In this document: piece after piece, positions 1-9,665 of the stretch
How positions within the stretch are numbered: the stretch's first letter is position 1
How the letters are laid out: every line of letters begins with the position of its first letter
NCBI RefSeq assembly: GCF_901905185.1
Contig: NZ_CABFMQ020000083.1
Span: 1 to 61,740 of the forward strand
From: Methylocella tundrae
GTDB taxonomy: Bacteria; Pseudomonadota; Alphaproteobacteria; Rhizobiales; Beijerinckiaceae
Direction of reading: 5' to 3'
DNA: 61,740 bases
The notes under the pieces: generated by a model
Seen by the model: the letters and a program-made list of their open reading frames with translations, nothing else
Told to the model about the DNA's origin: nothing
The model's database searches: none
Made by a program: the position numbers and the translations under genes

Positions 1-127
1 CGGTTGCAATCAATGTGGGTCCAGTTGCAATGATTGTGGTCCCGAGCGCCGAGGCTAGTTGCAATGATTGTGGGCCGGAACTTGCGATGATTGCGATCCC
101 GGCCGCGGATGATTGCGGTCCATTACA
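1..127. repeat. Array of short imperfect repeats, possible IS21-type terminus
   Basis: Four to five imperfect copies of a unit close to TTGCAATGATTGTGGTCC lie within 127 bases, two of them nearly identical (about 23-42 and 58-76). The array stops at a CA dinucleotide at 126-127, exactly where the neighbouring IS701-type reading frame loses its family similarity. IS21-family elements carry multiple internal terminal repeats and end in TG/CA, so this may be the right end of such an element whose body lies left of the window. The identification as IS21 is inference; the repeats and the junction are visible. Confidence 0.45.
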
Positions 128-564
128 AATAGCCGCAGGCCCACCATCACCGGAATCTCGCGTGACGCCAACGTTAGCGAGACCAGCGACTGACAGTTGG
201 CGGTCTTTCCGAGCGACGAGGCATATTGTGGCGCGACGCCGACCGAATGCTCGCCCTTTTTCGGCAATGCCGTATCGTCAACGATCAGCCACGCGTCGGC
301 GCCGCCAACCATTCTGTCGGCTTCGGCGAGCAGGGCCTTCTCAAGCGGCGCGGCGTCCCACACGCCGCTGGCGATGAAGTGATGAAGCTGGTCGTAGCCG
401 ACTTCGCCGTCGCGCGCCGCCATGGGCTGGACGCTCTTGCGATCCCCCGCGCCGATCAGCCCCGCAACATAAACCGGGCACATCCGTGCCCGCGCCTTGT
501 GTCGAAAAGCACTGAGAAAAGGCGCCAGCCACCGCTCAAGATCGGACTTCCAAATCTCGTCCAT
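55..564 (-). pseudogene. Truncated IS701-type transposase (N-terminal part)
   Basis: The protein starts MDEIWKSDLERWLAPF with a GGAGGG ribosome binding site 6 bases upstream of the ATG at 564. Residues to about 145 resemble IS701-family DDE transposases, including the first catalytic aspartate in LIVDDTALPKKG and the following HSVGV and QYASSLGKTANCQ blocks. After VGLRLF the frame runs into the repeat array at 1-127 and ends at an unrelated stop, so the second Asp and the Glu of the triad are missing. Family members are usually about 400 residues, against 170 here. This is a disrupted, presumably inactive insertion sequence. Confidence 0.8.
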
Positions 565-662
565 GGTCGGCCCTCCGTGACGCCGACCACCCATGAATCA
601 CGCAATGCGCGTCTCGGGAATCCCAAAAATGCACAACCCCTCAAAATTCTGCCAAAGTAGTG

Positions 663-1097
663 CTAGTCCTGCTTGCACATGGCGCTGTGAAGCCGGTCCA
701 TCAGATCAACGGCATCTTGAACGGTATCCGGATCGACCGCGGCCTCAAGCACTTCCTCGACCCGCATCATCTCGGCATTCGCGGCCTCAGCCTTCACATA
801 CCCATCGGGCGTCAAACGTGCGAGCTGGCGACGACCGTGACGAACATCCTGCCGACGCTCGACCAGCCTCAATCCTTCCAGTTTCGCCAGAACGCCCTGC
901 ATCGATTGCGGGGTGATGAAGGCTCGCTCGGCCAGGTCGGCATTGGTCTGATCCGGCCTCGCATTCAGTTCGGCCAGCACCGCATATTGGGCAGGATTGA
1001 GCCCAAGTGGCTTCAGCGCCTCCTCCATGCGCCGGTGCAGAGCATGCTGGGCAAGCTTGAGCCGATATCCCAGCAGCGGCGTCATATCTTTGTTCAT
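663..1097 (-). CDS. MarR-family transcriptional regulator
   Basis: This 144-residue protein has the layout of MarR regulators: an N-terminal dimerisation helix, a central winged helix (PAQYAVLAELNARPDQTNADLAERAFITPQ split over two helices), a wing with VERRQDVRHGRR, and a C-terminal helix. MarR proteins bind palindromes as dimers and usually repress their own and a divergent operon, releasing DNA when a small ligand or oxidant is present. It is divergent from the VOC-EVE pair, and the spacer of 67 bases holds two palindromes, so autoregulation and control of that pair are likely. The ATG at 1097 abuts the first palindrome and no separate Shine-Dalgarno is seen. The ligand is unknown. Confidence 0.85.
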   Translation of the reverse strand: MNKDMTPLLGYRLKLAQHALHRRMEEALKPLGLNPAQYAVLAELNARPDQTNADLAERAFITPQSMQGVLAKLEGLRLVERRQDVRHGRRQLARLTPDGYVKAEAANAEMMRVEEVLEAAVDPDTVQDAVDLMDRLHSAMCKQD

Positions 1098-1100
1098 TGC

Positions 1101-1120
1101 AATATAAGGGGCCTTATATT
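1101..1120. promoter_or_regulatory. Palindrome, candidate MarR operator 1
   Basis: AATATAAGG-GG-CCTTATATT is a perfect 9+2+9 inverted repeat, AT-rich in a GC-rich genome, only 3 bases upstream of the MarR gene start. Its size and place fit a MarR dimer site that would block the regulator's own transcription or translation start. Confidence 0.6.
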
Positions 1121-1121
1121 A

Positions 1122-1137
1122 TATCAGGTTCCTGATA
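1122..1137. promoter_or_regulatory. Palindrome, candidate MarR operator 2
   Basis: TATCAGG-TT-CCTGATA is a perfect 7+2+7 inverted repeat placed 27 bases before the VOC gene, next to operator 1 but with a different sequence. It may be the operator for the divergent operon, or overlap its promoter. Confidence 0.5.
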
Positions 1138-1164
1138 CTATCATCCCACGCCGCGGAGGCAACC

Positions 1165-1527
1165 ATGCCCAGACTGACCGGCCCCGATTTCATCGCCATC
1201 CAGACAGAAGACCTGCACGCAGCCAAAGCCTTCTATGGGGACAGGCTGGGCCTGCCTGTGCTGCAAGAAACGCCCGAATCGATGGTCTTCGACAGCAAGC
1301 CCGCTCCCTTCGCAGTAAGAAAGCCTTTGGTGGACCTGGACGCGGCTCAGGGGAGGCTGGGCTGGGGCGTTGCTCTGTGGTTTGGCTGTGATGACGCCGA
1401 TGCGCTGCATGAGGAATTGAAGGCGGCAGGAATAGCCATCGCCTTTCCGCCGAAGGACGGTCCGTTCGGCCGGTATTTCGCGTTCCGTGATCCGTTTGGC
1501 TACACGATCACGGTTCATACCGCATGA
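1165..1527 (+). CDS. VOC (glyoxalase/bleomycin-resistance) superfamily protein
   Basis: This 120-residue single VOC domain shows the paired beta-alpha-beta-beta-beta units: FIAIQTEDLHAAKAFYGDRLGLPV at the start and WFGCDDADALHEELKAAGI, then FRDPFGYTITVHTA at the end. Such proteins bind a metal and act as lyases, dioxygenases or resistance binding proteins; the substrate here cannot be told. The ATG follows a GGAGG site. It is the first gene of a pair with the EVE protein (ATGA overlap at 1524-1527) and is divergent from the MarR regulator, which probably controls it. Confidence 0.8.
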   Translation: MPRLTGPDFIAIQTEDLHAAKAFYGDRLGLPVLQETPESMVFDSKPAPFAVRKPLVDLDAAQGRLGWGVALWFGCDDADALHEELKAAGIAIAFPPKDGPFGRYFAFRDPFGYTITVHTA

Positions 1528-2003
1528 CGCGCTACTGGATTGGTGTTGCAAGCCGCGATCATGTCAAGGCGGCAGAGACTGGCGGGTTTTGCCAGTTCTG
1601 CCACGGGCGCGAGGCTCGCGTTCGCAAGCTCTCGGCTGGAGATGGCGTGGTCTATTATTCGCCACGTGAATGCATGGGTGAGGGCGCGCTAATTCGCGCC
1701 TTTACGGCTATCGGACGGGTGCGACCGGGTACAGCATATCATGCCGAACAATCCGGATGCTTCCACCCCTGGCGTCGCGATATCGACTATCAGCCTACAA
1801 AAGACGCGCCGATCACCCCTTTGCTCGGCCAGCTTTCCTTCTCGCGAGAGAACCAGAATTGGGGATGGCTGATGCGTCAGGGCTTCTTCGAAATTACGCA
1901 GGCGGACTTCGACACGATCGCGATCGCCATGGAATACAGATTCACCTCGCAGCAGTCGATCAACAGTCAGACCCACGGCGCCATTCCAACTGAAATCGGA
2001 TAA
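1524..2003 (+). CDS. EVE domain-containing protein
   Basis: This 159-residue protein starts MTRYWIGVASRDHV, the typical start of EVE-domain proteins. It has the family's KLSAGDGVVYYSPRE, AFTAIGRV, PLLGQLSF and WLMRQGFFEI blocks across the whole length. EVE domains are PUA-like folds thought to bind modified bases; free-standing members like this one have no firm role. Translation is probably coupled to the VOC gene through the 4-base ATGA overlap. The pairing of VOC and EVE under a MarR regulator suggests a small stress-type operon, which is inference. Confidence 0.85.
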   Translation: MTRYWIGVASRDHVKAAETGGFCQFCHGREARVRKLSAGDGVVYYSPRECMGEGALIRAFTAIGRVRPGTAYHAEQSGCFHPWRRDIDYQPTKDAPITPLLGQLSFSRENQNWGWLMRQGFFEITQADFDTIAIAMEYRFTSQQSINSQTHGAIPTEIG

Positions 2004-2065
2004 AAGAGGAAAATCGGCGGCTCTCGACGGCAAATCGTTCGCGAAACGAGACCTTTTGGGCAGTG

Positions 2066-2155
2066 TGGCGGAAGAGGTGGGATTCGAACCCACGGTGGGC
2101 TTGCACCCACGGCGGTTTTCAAGACCGCTGCCTTAAACCACTCGGCCACCCTTCC
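2066..2155 (-). tRNA. tRNA-Ser (anticodon UGA)
   Basis: The minus strand folds as a class II tRNA: acceptor GGAAGGG pairs with CTCTTCC, followed by discriminator G and an encoded CCA. The anticodon loop is CTTGAAA, giving UGA, and a long variable arm with a GTGGG/CCCAC stem is present. The T-arm contains GGTTCGAATCC. It reads serine UCA codons. It lies between the EVE gene and the HAD phosphatase gene with no associated integrase. Confidence 0.96.
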
Positions 2156-2321
2156 GGCAATCATGACGACTCGTCCGACGACGCACGGCGAAGCTTCGTG
2201 TCTATACGCAGAACTGCGCGCGATTCCAACTGTCGTTTTGCAGGCGGCGGCGCCTGACGCAGAATGACCGTGAGCGGCGCCGGAGGTGGAGGTCAAGCGT
2301 CATAGCGTCCGAGCCGGTTCA

Positions 2322-3113
2322 TCAGCCAAACATCCATTCGACCGCGGCCTTGAGATCGGCGACGACGGCCGTCGGCGGAGTCGGTAAATGCGTCTCCTGG
2401 CCGGGCCTATATTTGCCGGTGCGCACGAGGATTGCCTGAAGGCCGGCCGCCATAGCGCCGCCGACGTCGGCTTCCGCATCGTCGCCGATCATGACGACAT
2501 GCTCCCTTGGGCGCCCCATGCTCTCGACGGCGAGCTTGAAAAAGGCGGGGGAGGGCTTGCCGAGGACCGTTGCGGTTTTCCCGGATCCATATTCCAGCGC
2601 CGCTACGAAAGGACCCGCGTCGAGGCTGAGCTCCCCGTCGCGGTCGAGGAAATTCCGATTTTTCGCGAGTGCGAAAAACTCGGCGCCATAGATAAGCTTC
2701 CGGTAGGACTTGTTCAAATTATCATAGCTGAAGCAGTCGCCCGCGTCGCCGATCACGACGGCCTCGACGCTGCCTGCCGGCAAGCCGGCAAAATCCTCGC
2801 GAAGGTCCGGGTGCACGATCAGCAAGGGCGCAATATTTTTCTGCGCCAACAGATTGCGTGCAATGCTTGCCGGCGTGAATATGTCCTCGGTTGCGACCTC
2901 GAGTCCAAGGCGCATGAGATCCTCAACGATGACGCGCCTTGGACGGCGCGTCGTATTGGTGACAAACTTCAGCGGCACGCCCAATTCCCGGATATGGGCG
3001 ATTGCGTCGAGCGAGCCCGCGAGAGCCCTGGGGCCAACGCAGACAACGCCGTCTATATCAAGGAGAACGCCTTTGACGGCTTGGTCGCTTCCGGGCTTCT
3101 TCACCTGTGACAC
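2322..3113 (-). CDS. HAD-superfamily (class IIA, NagD/LHPP-like) phosphatase
   Basis: The 263-residue protein has all HAD motifs: the nucleophile in VLLDIDGVV (about residue 19), motif II in VTNTTRR, the lysine in GKPSP, and the acidic motif in MIGDDAEADVGGA. The GNNT-like VTNTT and the overall length place it in the class IIA group with NagD and LHPP-type phosphatases, which act on small phosphorylated metabolites. The exact substrate cannot be assigned. The reading frame opens with GTG at 3113; a second GTG at 3104 is an alternative. It stands alone downstream of no obvious partner. Confidence 0.85.
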   Translation of the reverse strand: MSQVKKPGSDQAVKGVLLDIDGVVCVGPRALAGSLDAIAHIRELGVPLKFVTNTTRRPRRVIVEDLMRLGLEVATEDIFTPASIARNLLAQKNIAPLLIVHPDLREDFAGLPAGSVEAVVIGDAGDCFSYDNLNKSYRKLIYGAEFFALAKNRNFLDRDGELSLDAGPFVAALEYGSGKTATVLGKPSPAFFKLAVESMGRPREHVVMIGDDAEADVGGAMAAGLQAILVRTGKYRPGQETHLPTPPTAVVADLKAAVEWMFG

Positions 3114-3430
3114 TTAATCTTCGCTTTCGTTCGACCGCGTGCGTATTTATGCAGCAATCGCGCCGCCATCAAAGTGAGCCGGCGGCCGGCGCGCCGCGAA
3201 TGAAAGCCCGCATTGGCGAATTTTCTGCTATTATTTAAGTTTAGAAGCATCGAAGCTGCATATCGTTCTGAAAGCCGGATGCCGGTTTTGCAACGAAAAC
3301 AATTCGAAATCGGCGGCTCGCTGAGCAAGCTGCGTTGGCGCCACAACGCAACCTTGCTTAGAGTGGTTCAAGGCGGCGTTCCCGGCTCAGCTTGCTCCGC
3401 GACTTCCGATAGAGAGTTTTCTTCCGCCCC
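3114..3430. other. Intergenic region between divergent HAD and kinase genes
   Basis: These 317 bases separate the divergent phosphatase and sensor kinase genes and must hold both promoters. I see no tRNA, hairpin with T-tract, or convincing conserved reading frame. Confidence 0.5.
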
Positions 3431-4525
3431 ATGACCAAAGACGACGACAAGGCCGAGCAAATCGAAAACCTGCTCACGACGCCCGATTTGGCCGGGGCGC
3501 TTGAAAGCGAGCAATTCCGCCGCTTTCTCGATCAGGTCCCTGTTGCTCTTATCGTTTCCGAGATGGCGGAGGGCGAACGCATCGTCTACGTCAATCCAGA
3601 GTTCGAAAAACTGTCCGGCCAAGCTTTCGGCGAGGTGGAAGGCAGGCCGTGGGGCGTTGTGCGCGGCCGCGCGCTGGGTGGCGACCCCGCTCGGCTTCTC
3701 GGCCAGGCCATCATTGAAAGCAGTGATCACGTCGGCTCGTTCATGATCGAGCGCCCCGACGGCGAAGAGGTCGCCGTCGAGGCTTATTCGAACACGATCG
3801 AGGACGACGCTGGAATAACCGTGTTCAGGCTCGCCGCGCTCGTCTGCGTCCATATCGACCGCGATGGCGCGCGCGAAGAATTCGAGCGGCAATTGCGCGA
3901 GAAGGACACCGCCCTGCGGGAAATTCAGCACCGCGTCCGGAACAATTTGCAGATGATCACAGCCTTAATCCGCTATGAAGCGAAGACCGCCAGCGCGGAC
4001 GCGGCAGGCGGCTCTTTCGATAAAATCGCCGGCCGCATCGAGGCGCTGCAGCTGCTTTATAATTCACTCGGCGACGATCAGCCTGGCCAGGAGGTCGATC
4101 TTGGCGCCTATCTCACCCAGATCGCCTCGGCCGTCATGCGCGCTCACGCAACAGAGGGCGTGCGGCTGGACCTCAAGGTCGACGCCTATCCTGTCTCGGT
4201 CAACGTCGCCATGCCGACCGGCCTTGTCGTCAATGAGCTTTTGACAAACGCCCTCAAGCACGCTTTTCCGGGGCGCGAGCAAGGCACGATCTCGTTGCAG
4301 AGCCTCACGGACAGCGAGGGGTGCCGCGTCGTGATCGCCGATGACGGCGCTGGCCTGCCCGAAGGCGATGAATGGCCAAAGCGCGGCAAGCTCAGCGCCT
4401 TGATCGTCCGTTCGCTTCGCGAAAACGCCAAGGCCACGCTGACGGTCGAGTCGAGCCCTGGCCGCGGCATGCGCGTCACCATCTTCTTTACACGCGCCGC
4501 CGCCACGCCAGAAGCCGCGGCTTGA
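3431..4525 (+). CDS. PAS sensor histidine kinase, HisKA_2/HWE-type
   Basis: The 364-residue protein has no membrane segment, so it is cytoplasmic. Residues about 30-145 form a PAS domain (VPVALIVSEM, IVYVNPEFEKLSGQ), which lacks the cysteine motif of light-sensing LOV domains. The phosphoacceptor is H167 in REIQHRVRNNLQ, the H-box of the HisKA_2 family. The ATPase domain follows with VVNELLTNALKHAFP (N-box) and IADDGAGLPEG (G-box). In alphaproteobacteria such kinases often feed the general stress response (PhyR) or respond to light or redox; no regulator gene lies beside this one, so its partner is unknown. Confidence 0.88.
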   Translation: MTKDDDKAEQIENLLTTPDLAGALESEQFRRFLDQVPVALIVSEMAEGERIVYVNPEFEKLSGQAFGEVEGRPWGVVRGRALGGDPARLLGQAIIESSDHVGSFMIERPDGEEVAVEAYSNTIEDDAGITVFRLAALVCVHIDRDGAREEFERQLREKDTALREIQHRVRNNLQMITALIRYEAKTASADAAGGSFDKIAGRIEALQLLYNSLGDDQPGQEVDLGAYLTQIASAVMRAHATEGVRLDLKVDAYPVSVNVAMPTGLVVNELLTNALKHAFPGREQGTISLQSLTDSEGCRVVIADDGAGLPEGDEWPKRGKLSALIVRSLRENAKATLTVESSPGRGMRVTIFFTRAAATPEAAA

Positions 4526-4570
4526 TCGCGGCGCGGCGGAAATGCTCCGCCGCGCTTCATTGTCTTTCGT

Positions 4571-5983
4571 TTACTCAGCCGCCACGGCCGTAGCTGGAGA
4601 GCCAGCCGCGGCCGCGGCCTCCTCGAGATCGTTTTCTATGCCGAGCAGGGTGTGGGGCGCCCGCGCCTTCAGCACATAGAACCAGGCGACGCCGAGCAGC
4701 ATGTAAACGAGGAATCCGTAGGGGAGCAGATTATAGGGATACGGCGGCGGCGGATACAGGCTGCCGACGAGGGACAGCGCCATCAGCGTCGCGCCGACGG
4801 CGCCAATGACCGTATCGCGCGTCGTGAGTTCGCCGGTTTTCTTGAGGTAGACCGGCGCTGCGATCGAGACCAGAAAATAGACAACGATAAAGCCATAAGA
4901 GGCGATCGTGCCGTACCAGCCGAAGGTGTCGACTTCGGAATTTCCGCTGAGCAGCGCGACCAGCACGAAATTGACGACCGCCCCGATCGTCACGGCGACA
5001 TGGGGCGTCTTGTGCTTTTGATGCGCGAGCCCGAGAGACCTGTGCAAAATCTGGTAGCGGCCAAGCGAGAACAGGGTGCGGCCGAAGGCGTTGATCGACG
5101 CTAGGGCGCAAGCGAAGCTGCTGATGGCTGCGCCAAAATAGACAAGGGCGATGATCCAGGCGCTTTGCCCGGCGAGAATGTCGCCGAGCGGCGCGCCGCT
5201 GGCGCCGAGCTTCGTCGCATCGTCCTGGAACCCTTGCGTGATGACATAGGTCGTGAACACGAAGAAAAGTCCGGCGGACAGCGCGGTCCATTGAATGGCT
5301 TTGGGGATTACGCGCTGAGGATCGCGCGCCTCCTTGCCGAGCGAGGCGGCGCTCTCGAATCCGACATAGGAGAAAATCGCGAAGACGATCGCCTGAAGCG
5401 ACTTGCCGAGATCGGCTCCCTCGAGGCTGAATTGCTTGACGTCGGGAGCAAAGCCCACATGGGCGAGCGCGGAAACGCTGACGATGAGGATAATGGCGAC
5501 GGAAATTGCTTCGAGCGTCAGGCCGACCCGCGACGACAGGCGAATGTCGCGGAACGCGAACCAGAGCGCCAAACCCGACACCGCGAGATAGATGATGATG
5601 CTCGGCGGCGCCGCGGCGATCTGCAGCGTCGTCAATAGGGTCTTGATGAAAAGCGAGGTTGCGATGGTCAGCGCCATCGCAGTGAAGAGATAAGCCGCCA
5701 GCATGGACCAGCCGGAGAGCAGCCCGTAGGACGGCCCGAGCGAACGGGAGACGTAGACGAAGAAAGACCCGGCGGCGGGAATCCGCTTGGCAAGCTTGCC
5801 GACATTGAGACCGACGATCAGCAGAGCGATGGTCGCCGCGATATAGACCAGCCAGGACGCTGTTCCCGCCATGCCCGCGACGACCGCGACGGCAAGGGCG
5901 GGAGTCAGCGTCGGCGAGACATTGGCGACCGACTGGCCGAGTGTCTCGACGAAGGAGAGACTATCTTTTCGCAATTCAGACAT
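4571..5983 (-). CDS. APC-family permease (amino acid transporter)
   Basis: From the ATG at 5983 (GAGG site 7 bases upstream) the product is 470 residues with about twelve hydrophobic segments, beginning MSELRKDSLSFVETLGQSVANVSPT. Early motifs FVYVSRSLGPSYGLLSGWS and the later FSYVGFESAASLGKEARDPQRVIPKAI are typical of the amino acid/polyamine/organocation superfamily. It should move an amino acid or amine by proton or exchange-driven transport; the substrate is not readable. Upstream codons could extend the frame to 6109 but lack family similarity. It is divergent from tatA. Confidence 0.85.
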   Translation of the reverse strand: MSELRKDSLSFVETLGQSVANVSPTLTPALAVAVVAGMAGTASWLVYIAATIALLIVGLNVGKLAKRIPAAGSFFVYVSRSLGPSYGLLSGWSMLAAYLFTAMALTIATSLFIKTLLTTLQIAAAPPSIIIYLAVSGLALWFAFRDIRLSSRVGLTLEAISVAIILIVSVSALAHVGFAPDVKQFSLEGADLGKSLQAIVFAIFSYVGFESAASLGKEARDPQRVIPKAIQWTALSAGLFFVFTTYVITQGFQDDATKLGASGAPLGDILAGQSAWIIALVYFGAAISSFACALASINAFGRTLFSLGRYQILHRSLGLAHQKHKTPHVAVTIGAVVNFVLVALLSGNSEVDTFGWYGTIASYGFIVVYFLVSIAAPVYLKKTGELTTRDTVIGAVGATLMALSLVGSLYPPPPYPYNLLPYGFLVYMLLGVAWFYVLKARAPHTLLGIENDLEEAAAAAGSPATAVAAE

Positions 5984-6313
5984 GGAAGCCTCGCAGCTTG
6001 GTTTCCTAAAAGTGAAAAAAACTTCTTGGCAATCCATGTGCCACTGCCTGCTGCGGGATTTGGGAATAATAGTTGCTTCGAGGGAATGTTCGGAAAATGC
6101 GGCCCACAAACACGGGCGGCGGTTTTGGGCGCGCGCATCGAGACGTCATGTGCGCTCAAAGCTGCGCCATTTGCTTAAGAACGAGGCACAAGGTTAAATG
6201 CGATGCCTGAATTTCCTCACGGCCCTTCCTTGTTTTTGGACCGGGGGCGCCATAAGTTCTGCGCTTAAACGCGCGCCTGGCGCCGGCGCGCTCTCATTCA
6301 AGGGGTTTTCGCC
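5984..6313. other. Intergenic region between permease and tatA
   Basis: These 330 bases lie between divergent genes and presumably hold their promoters. It contains no RNA gene or strong inverted repeat that I can support. Confidence 0.5.
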
Positions 6314-6562
6314 ATGGGCGGTCTTTCCATCTGGCATTGGCTTATCGTCGGGGCGGTCGTGCTGCTGGTGTTCGGCGGCAAGGGCAAAATTTCCGACATC
6401 ATGGGCGATGTCGCCAAAGGCATTAAATCATTCAAGAAGGGCCTTTCGGAAGACGACGAGAAGGCTGAGGCCCAGCGGGCCGGCGAGGCCCCATTGCGGA
6501 GCATCGACCATCAGGTCGCTGGCGATCCGGCGAAGGTCTCGGAGACTCGCAAGGTCAGCTGA
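6314..6562 (+). CDS. tatA: Sec-independent translocase subunit TatA
   Basis: The 82-residue protein opens [21 protein letters not shown], the single membrane helix of TatA, followed by the hinge and amphipathic helix [21 protein letters not shown] and a charged tail. TatA oligomers form the variable-size route for folded proteins with twin-arginine signals. An AAGGGG site precedes the ATG. The gene is first in tatA-tatB-tatC-serS, the usual arrangement in this bacterial group. A candidate client in the window is the glucan protein at 30926. Confidence 0.96.
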   Translation: MGGLSIWHWLIVGAVVLLVFGGKGKISDIMGDVAKGIKSFKKGLSEDDEKAEAQRAGEAPLRSIDHQVAGDPAKVSETRKVS

Positions 6563-6600
6563 GCCGAGCCCCTGCGAGCAGATTCGAGTAACCGTCCCGC

Positions 6601-7224
6601 ATGTTCGATTTCGACGCTGGCAAACTCATCATCATCGGGATCGTGGCGCTGATCGTCATCGGGCCCAAGGAGCTGCCGCGCGTGCTGCGTCAGCTTGGGC
6701 AGGCTGTCGGCAAGATGCGGCGGATGGCGGCGGAATTTCAGGGCCAGTTCATGGAGGCGATGCGGGAAGCCGACATGGCCGACGTCAAGGCTGACGTCGA
6801 AAAGCTCGCCCAAAGCGCCAAGGTCGACATTCCATTCAACCCTCTCGCCGATATTAAGAATGAGCTCAAGGGCGCGATCGACGGCGCCGCGCCGGCCGCC
6901 AAATCCAGCGCCCTTTCGGAGGCTGATCCCGCAGCCGCCCAGGCCTTGTCCCCGCCAGGCTTGCCGGCTGCCCCGGATGGCTCCGGGCCGGCGCTGAAGG
7001 AGCTGGATTTGCCTTTATCGCCGGAAGGCCCGCACGAGGGCGCCGCCGCGGATCAAAAGGGCCAGGAAGGCTCGAAGGCGGGAATAGACGCCGAGATGCA
7101 GGCTCTGGCGACCGCTCTCAAGGCTGAAATCGAAACCGCGCCTCGCCCCGAGCAGCCGCATGTCGAGGGCGATCATTCGGCGGCTCCCCTTCGGCGCGAC
7201 CCATCGCTGCAAGATAATGCGTGA
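6601..7224 (+). CDS. tatB: Sec-independent translocase subunit TatB
   Basis: The 207-residue protein has one N-terminal helix in FDAGKLIIIGIVALIVIGPKELP, with the conserved GPKELP hinge of TatB, then a long amphipathic helix LRQLGQAVGKMRRMAAEFQGQF. The remaining 120 residues are low-complexity, rich in Ala, Pro, Glu and Lys, and variable in the family. TatB works with TatC as the receptor for twin-arginine signals. It starts 38 bases after tatA. A 138-base gap before tatC is longer than usual. Confidence 0.95.
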   Translation: MFDFDAGKLIIIGIVALIVIGPKELPRVLRQLGQAVGKMRRMAAEFQGQFMEAMREADMADVKADVEKLAQSAKVDIPFNPLADIKNELKGAIDGAAPAAKSSALSEADPAAAQALSPPGLPAAPDGSGPALKELDLPLSPEGPHEGAAADQKGQEGSKAGIDAEMQALATALKAEIETAPRPEQPHVEGDHSAAPLRRDPSLQDNA

Positions 7225-7362
7225 TTTCGAGAAGGCGCCAGCGCTCGATCTCACGAGGGCGCGGACCAGGCCGCCGGCCGCGTCGCGCCGTCTCCCAGTG
7301 GATCTCCGGCCGGCGTCCGCCAACCAACTGCCCAAGCAGCAGCCTGCAAAGACGAGCCTTCG

Positions 7363-8148
7363 ATGACCGACGCTGATATCGAGGCTAGCAAAGCCCCGTT
7401 GATGGAGCATCTGATCGAGCTGCGCTCGCGGCTCATCAAGGCGGTGGCGGCTTTTCTCGTGATGTTCCTCATCAGCTTCTTTTTCGCCAAGGACATTTAT
7501 AATGTCCTTCTGGTGCCCTTTGAGCATGTCGCGGGCCCCGACGCGACACTCATTTACACGGCGCCGCAGGAGTATTTCTTCACTCAGATTCGCGTCGCGA
7601 TTTTCGCCGCCGCCTTCCTCTCCTGTCCGGTGATTTTCGCGCAAATCTACGCCTTTGTGGCGCCGGGGCTCTATAAGCATGAGCGCAAGGCCTTCGCTCC
7701 TTATCTGATGGCGACGCCGATCTTTTTCGCCCTTGGCGCTTTGCTCGTCTATTTCGTCGTGATGCCGAACCTGCTGCATTTCTTCATCGGCATGCAGCAG
7801 GCAAAGGAACCGGGCAGGGCGCAGATCGAGCTTTTGCCGCGCGTCAGCGAATATCTCTCGCTGATCATGACCTTGATCTTCGCCTTTGGCGTCACCTTCC
7901 AGCTACCGGTCGTTCTCACCCTTCTCGGGCAGGTCGGAATCATCGACTCGGCCTTTTTGCGGGACAAGCGGCGTTACGCCGTGGTGCTCGTCTTTATTAT
8001 TTCCGCTGTGCTGACGCCGCCCGATATTTTTTCGATGCTCGCGCTTGCGGCGCCGGCTCTGCTTCTTTACGAGCTGTCCATTGTGGCGGTGGGGATGATC
8101 GAAAAGAAGCGCATGACCCAAAGCGCGGGGCAGGCGCCGGGCGCTTAA
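7363..8148 (+). CDS. tatC: Sec-independent translocase subunit TatC
   Basis: The 261-residue protein begins with the TatC signature MEHLIELRSRLIKA and has six hydrophobic segments, including FSIGF-like FFFAKDIYNVLLVPF and ending in ELSIVAVGMIEKKR. TatC recognises the twin-arginine signal and nucleates TatA assembly in the inner membrane. Other family markers visible are YTAPQEYFFTQIRV and APGLYKHERKAFAPY. It completes the tatABC set and precedes serS by 95 bases. Confidence 0.96.
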   Translation: MTDADIEASKAPLMEHLIELRSRLIKAVAAFLVMFLISFFFAKDIYNVLLVPFEHVAGPDATLIYTAPQEYFFTQIRVAIFAAAFLSCPVIFAQIYAFVAPGLYKHERKAFAPYLMATPIFFALGALLVYFVVMPNLLHFFIGMQQAKEPGRAQIELLPRVSEYLSLIMTLIFAFGVTFQLPVVLTLLGQVGIIDSAFLRDKRRYAVVLVFIISAVLTPPDIFSMLALAAPALLLYELSIVAVGMIEKKRMTQSAGQAPGA

Positions 8149-8180
8149 GAACACTGCGCATCCCCCAGCCCTCATGGTGA

Positions 8181-9665
<1,485 letters not shown>

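Noticed and set aside
1..127. Short repeats as a CRISPR array
   Set aside because: Unit spacing is irregular, spacers are far too short, and no cas gene is present.
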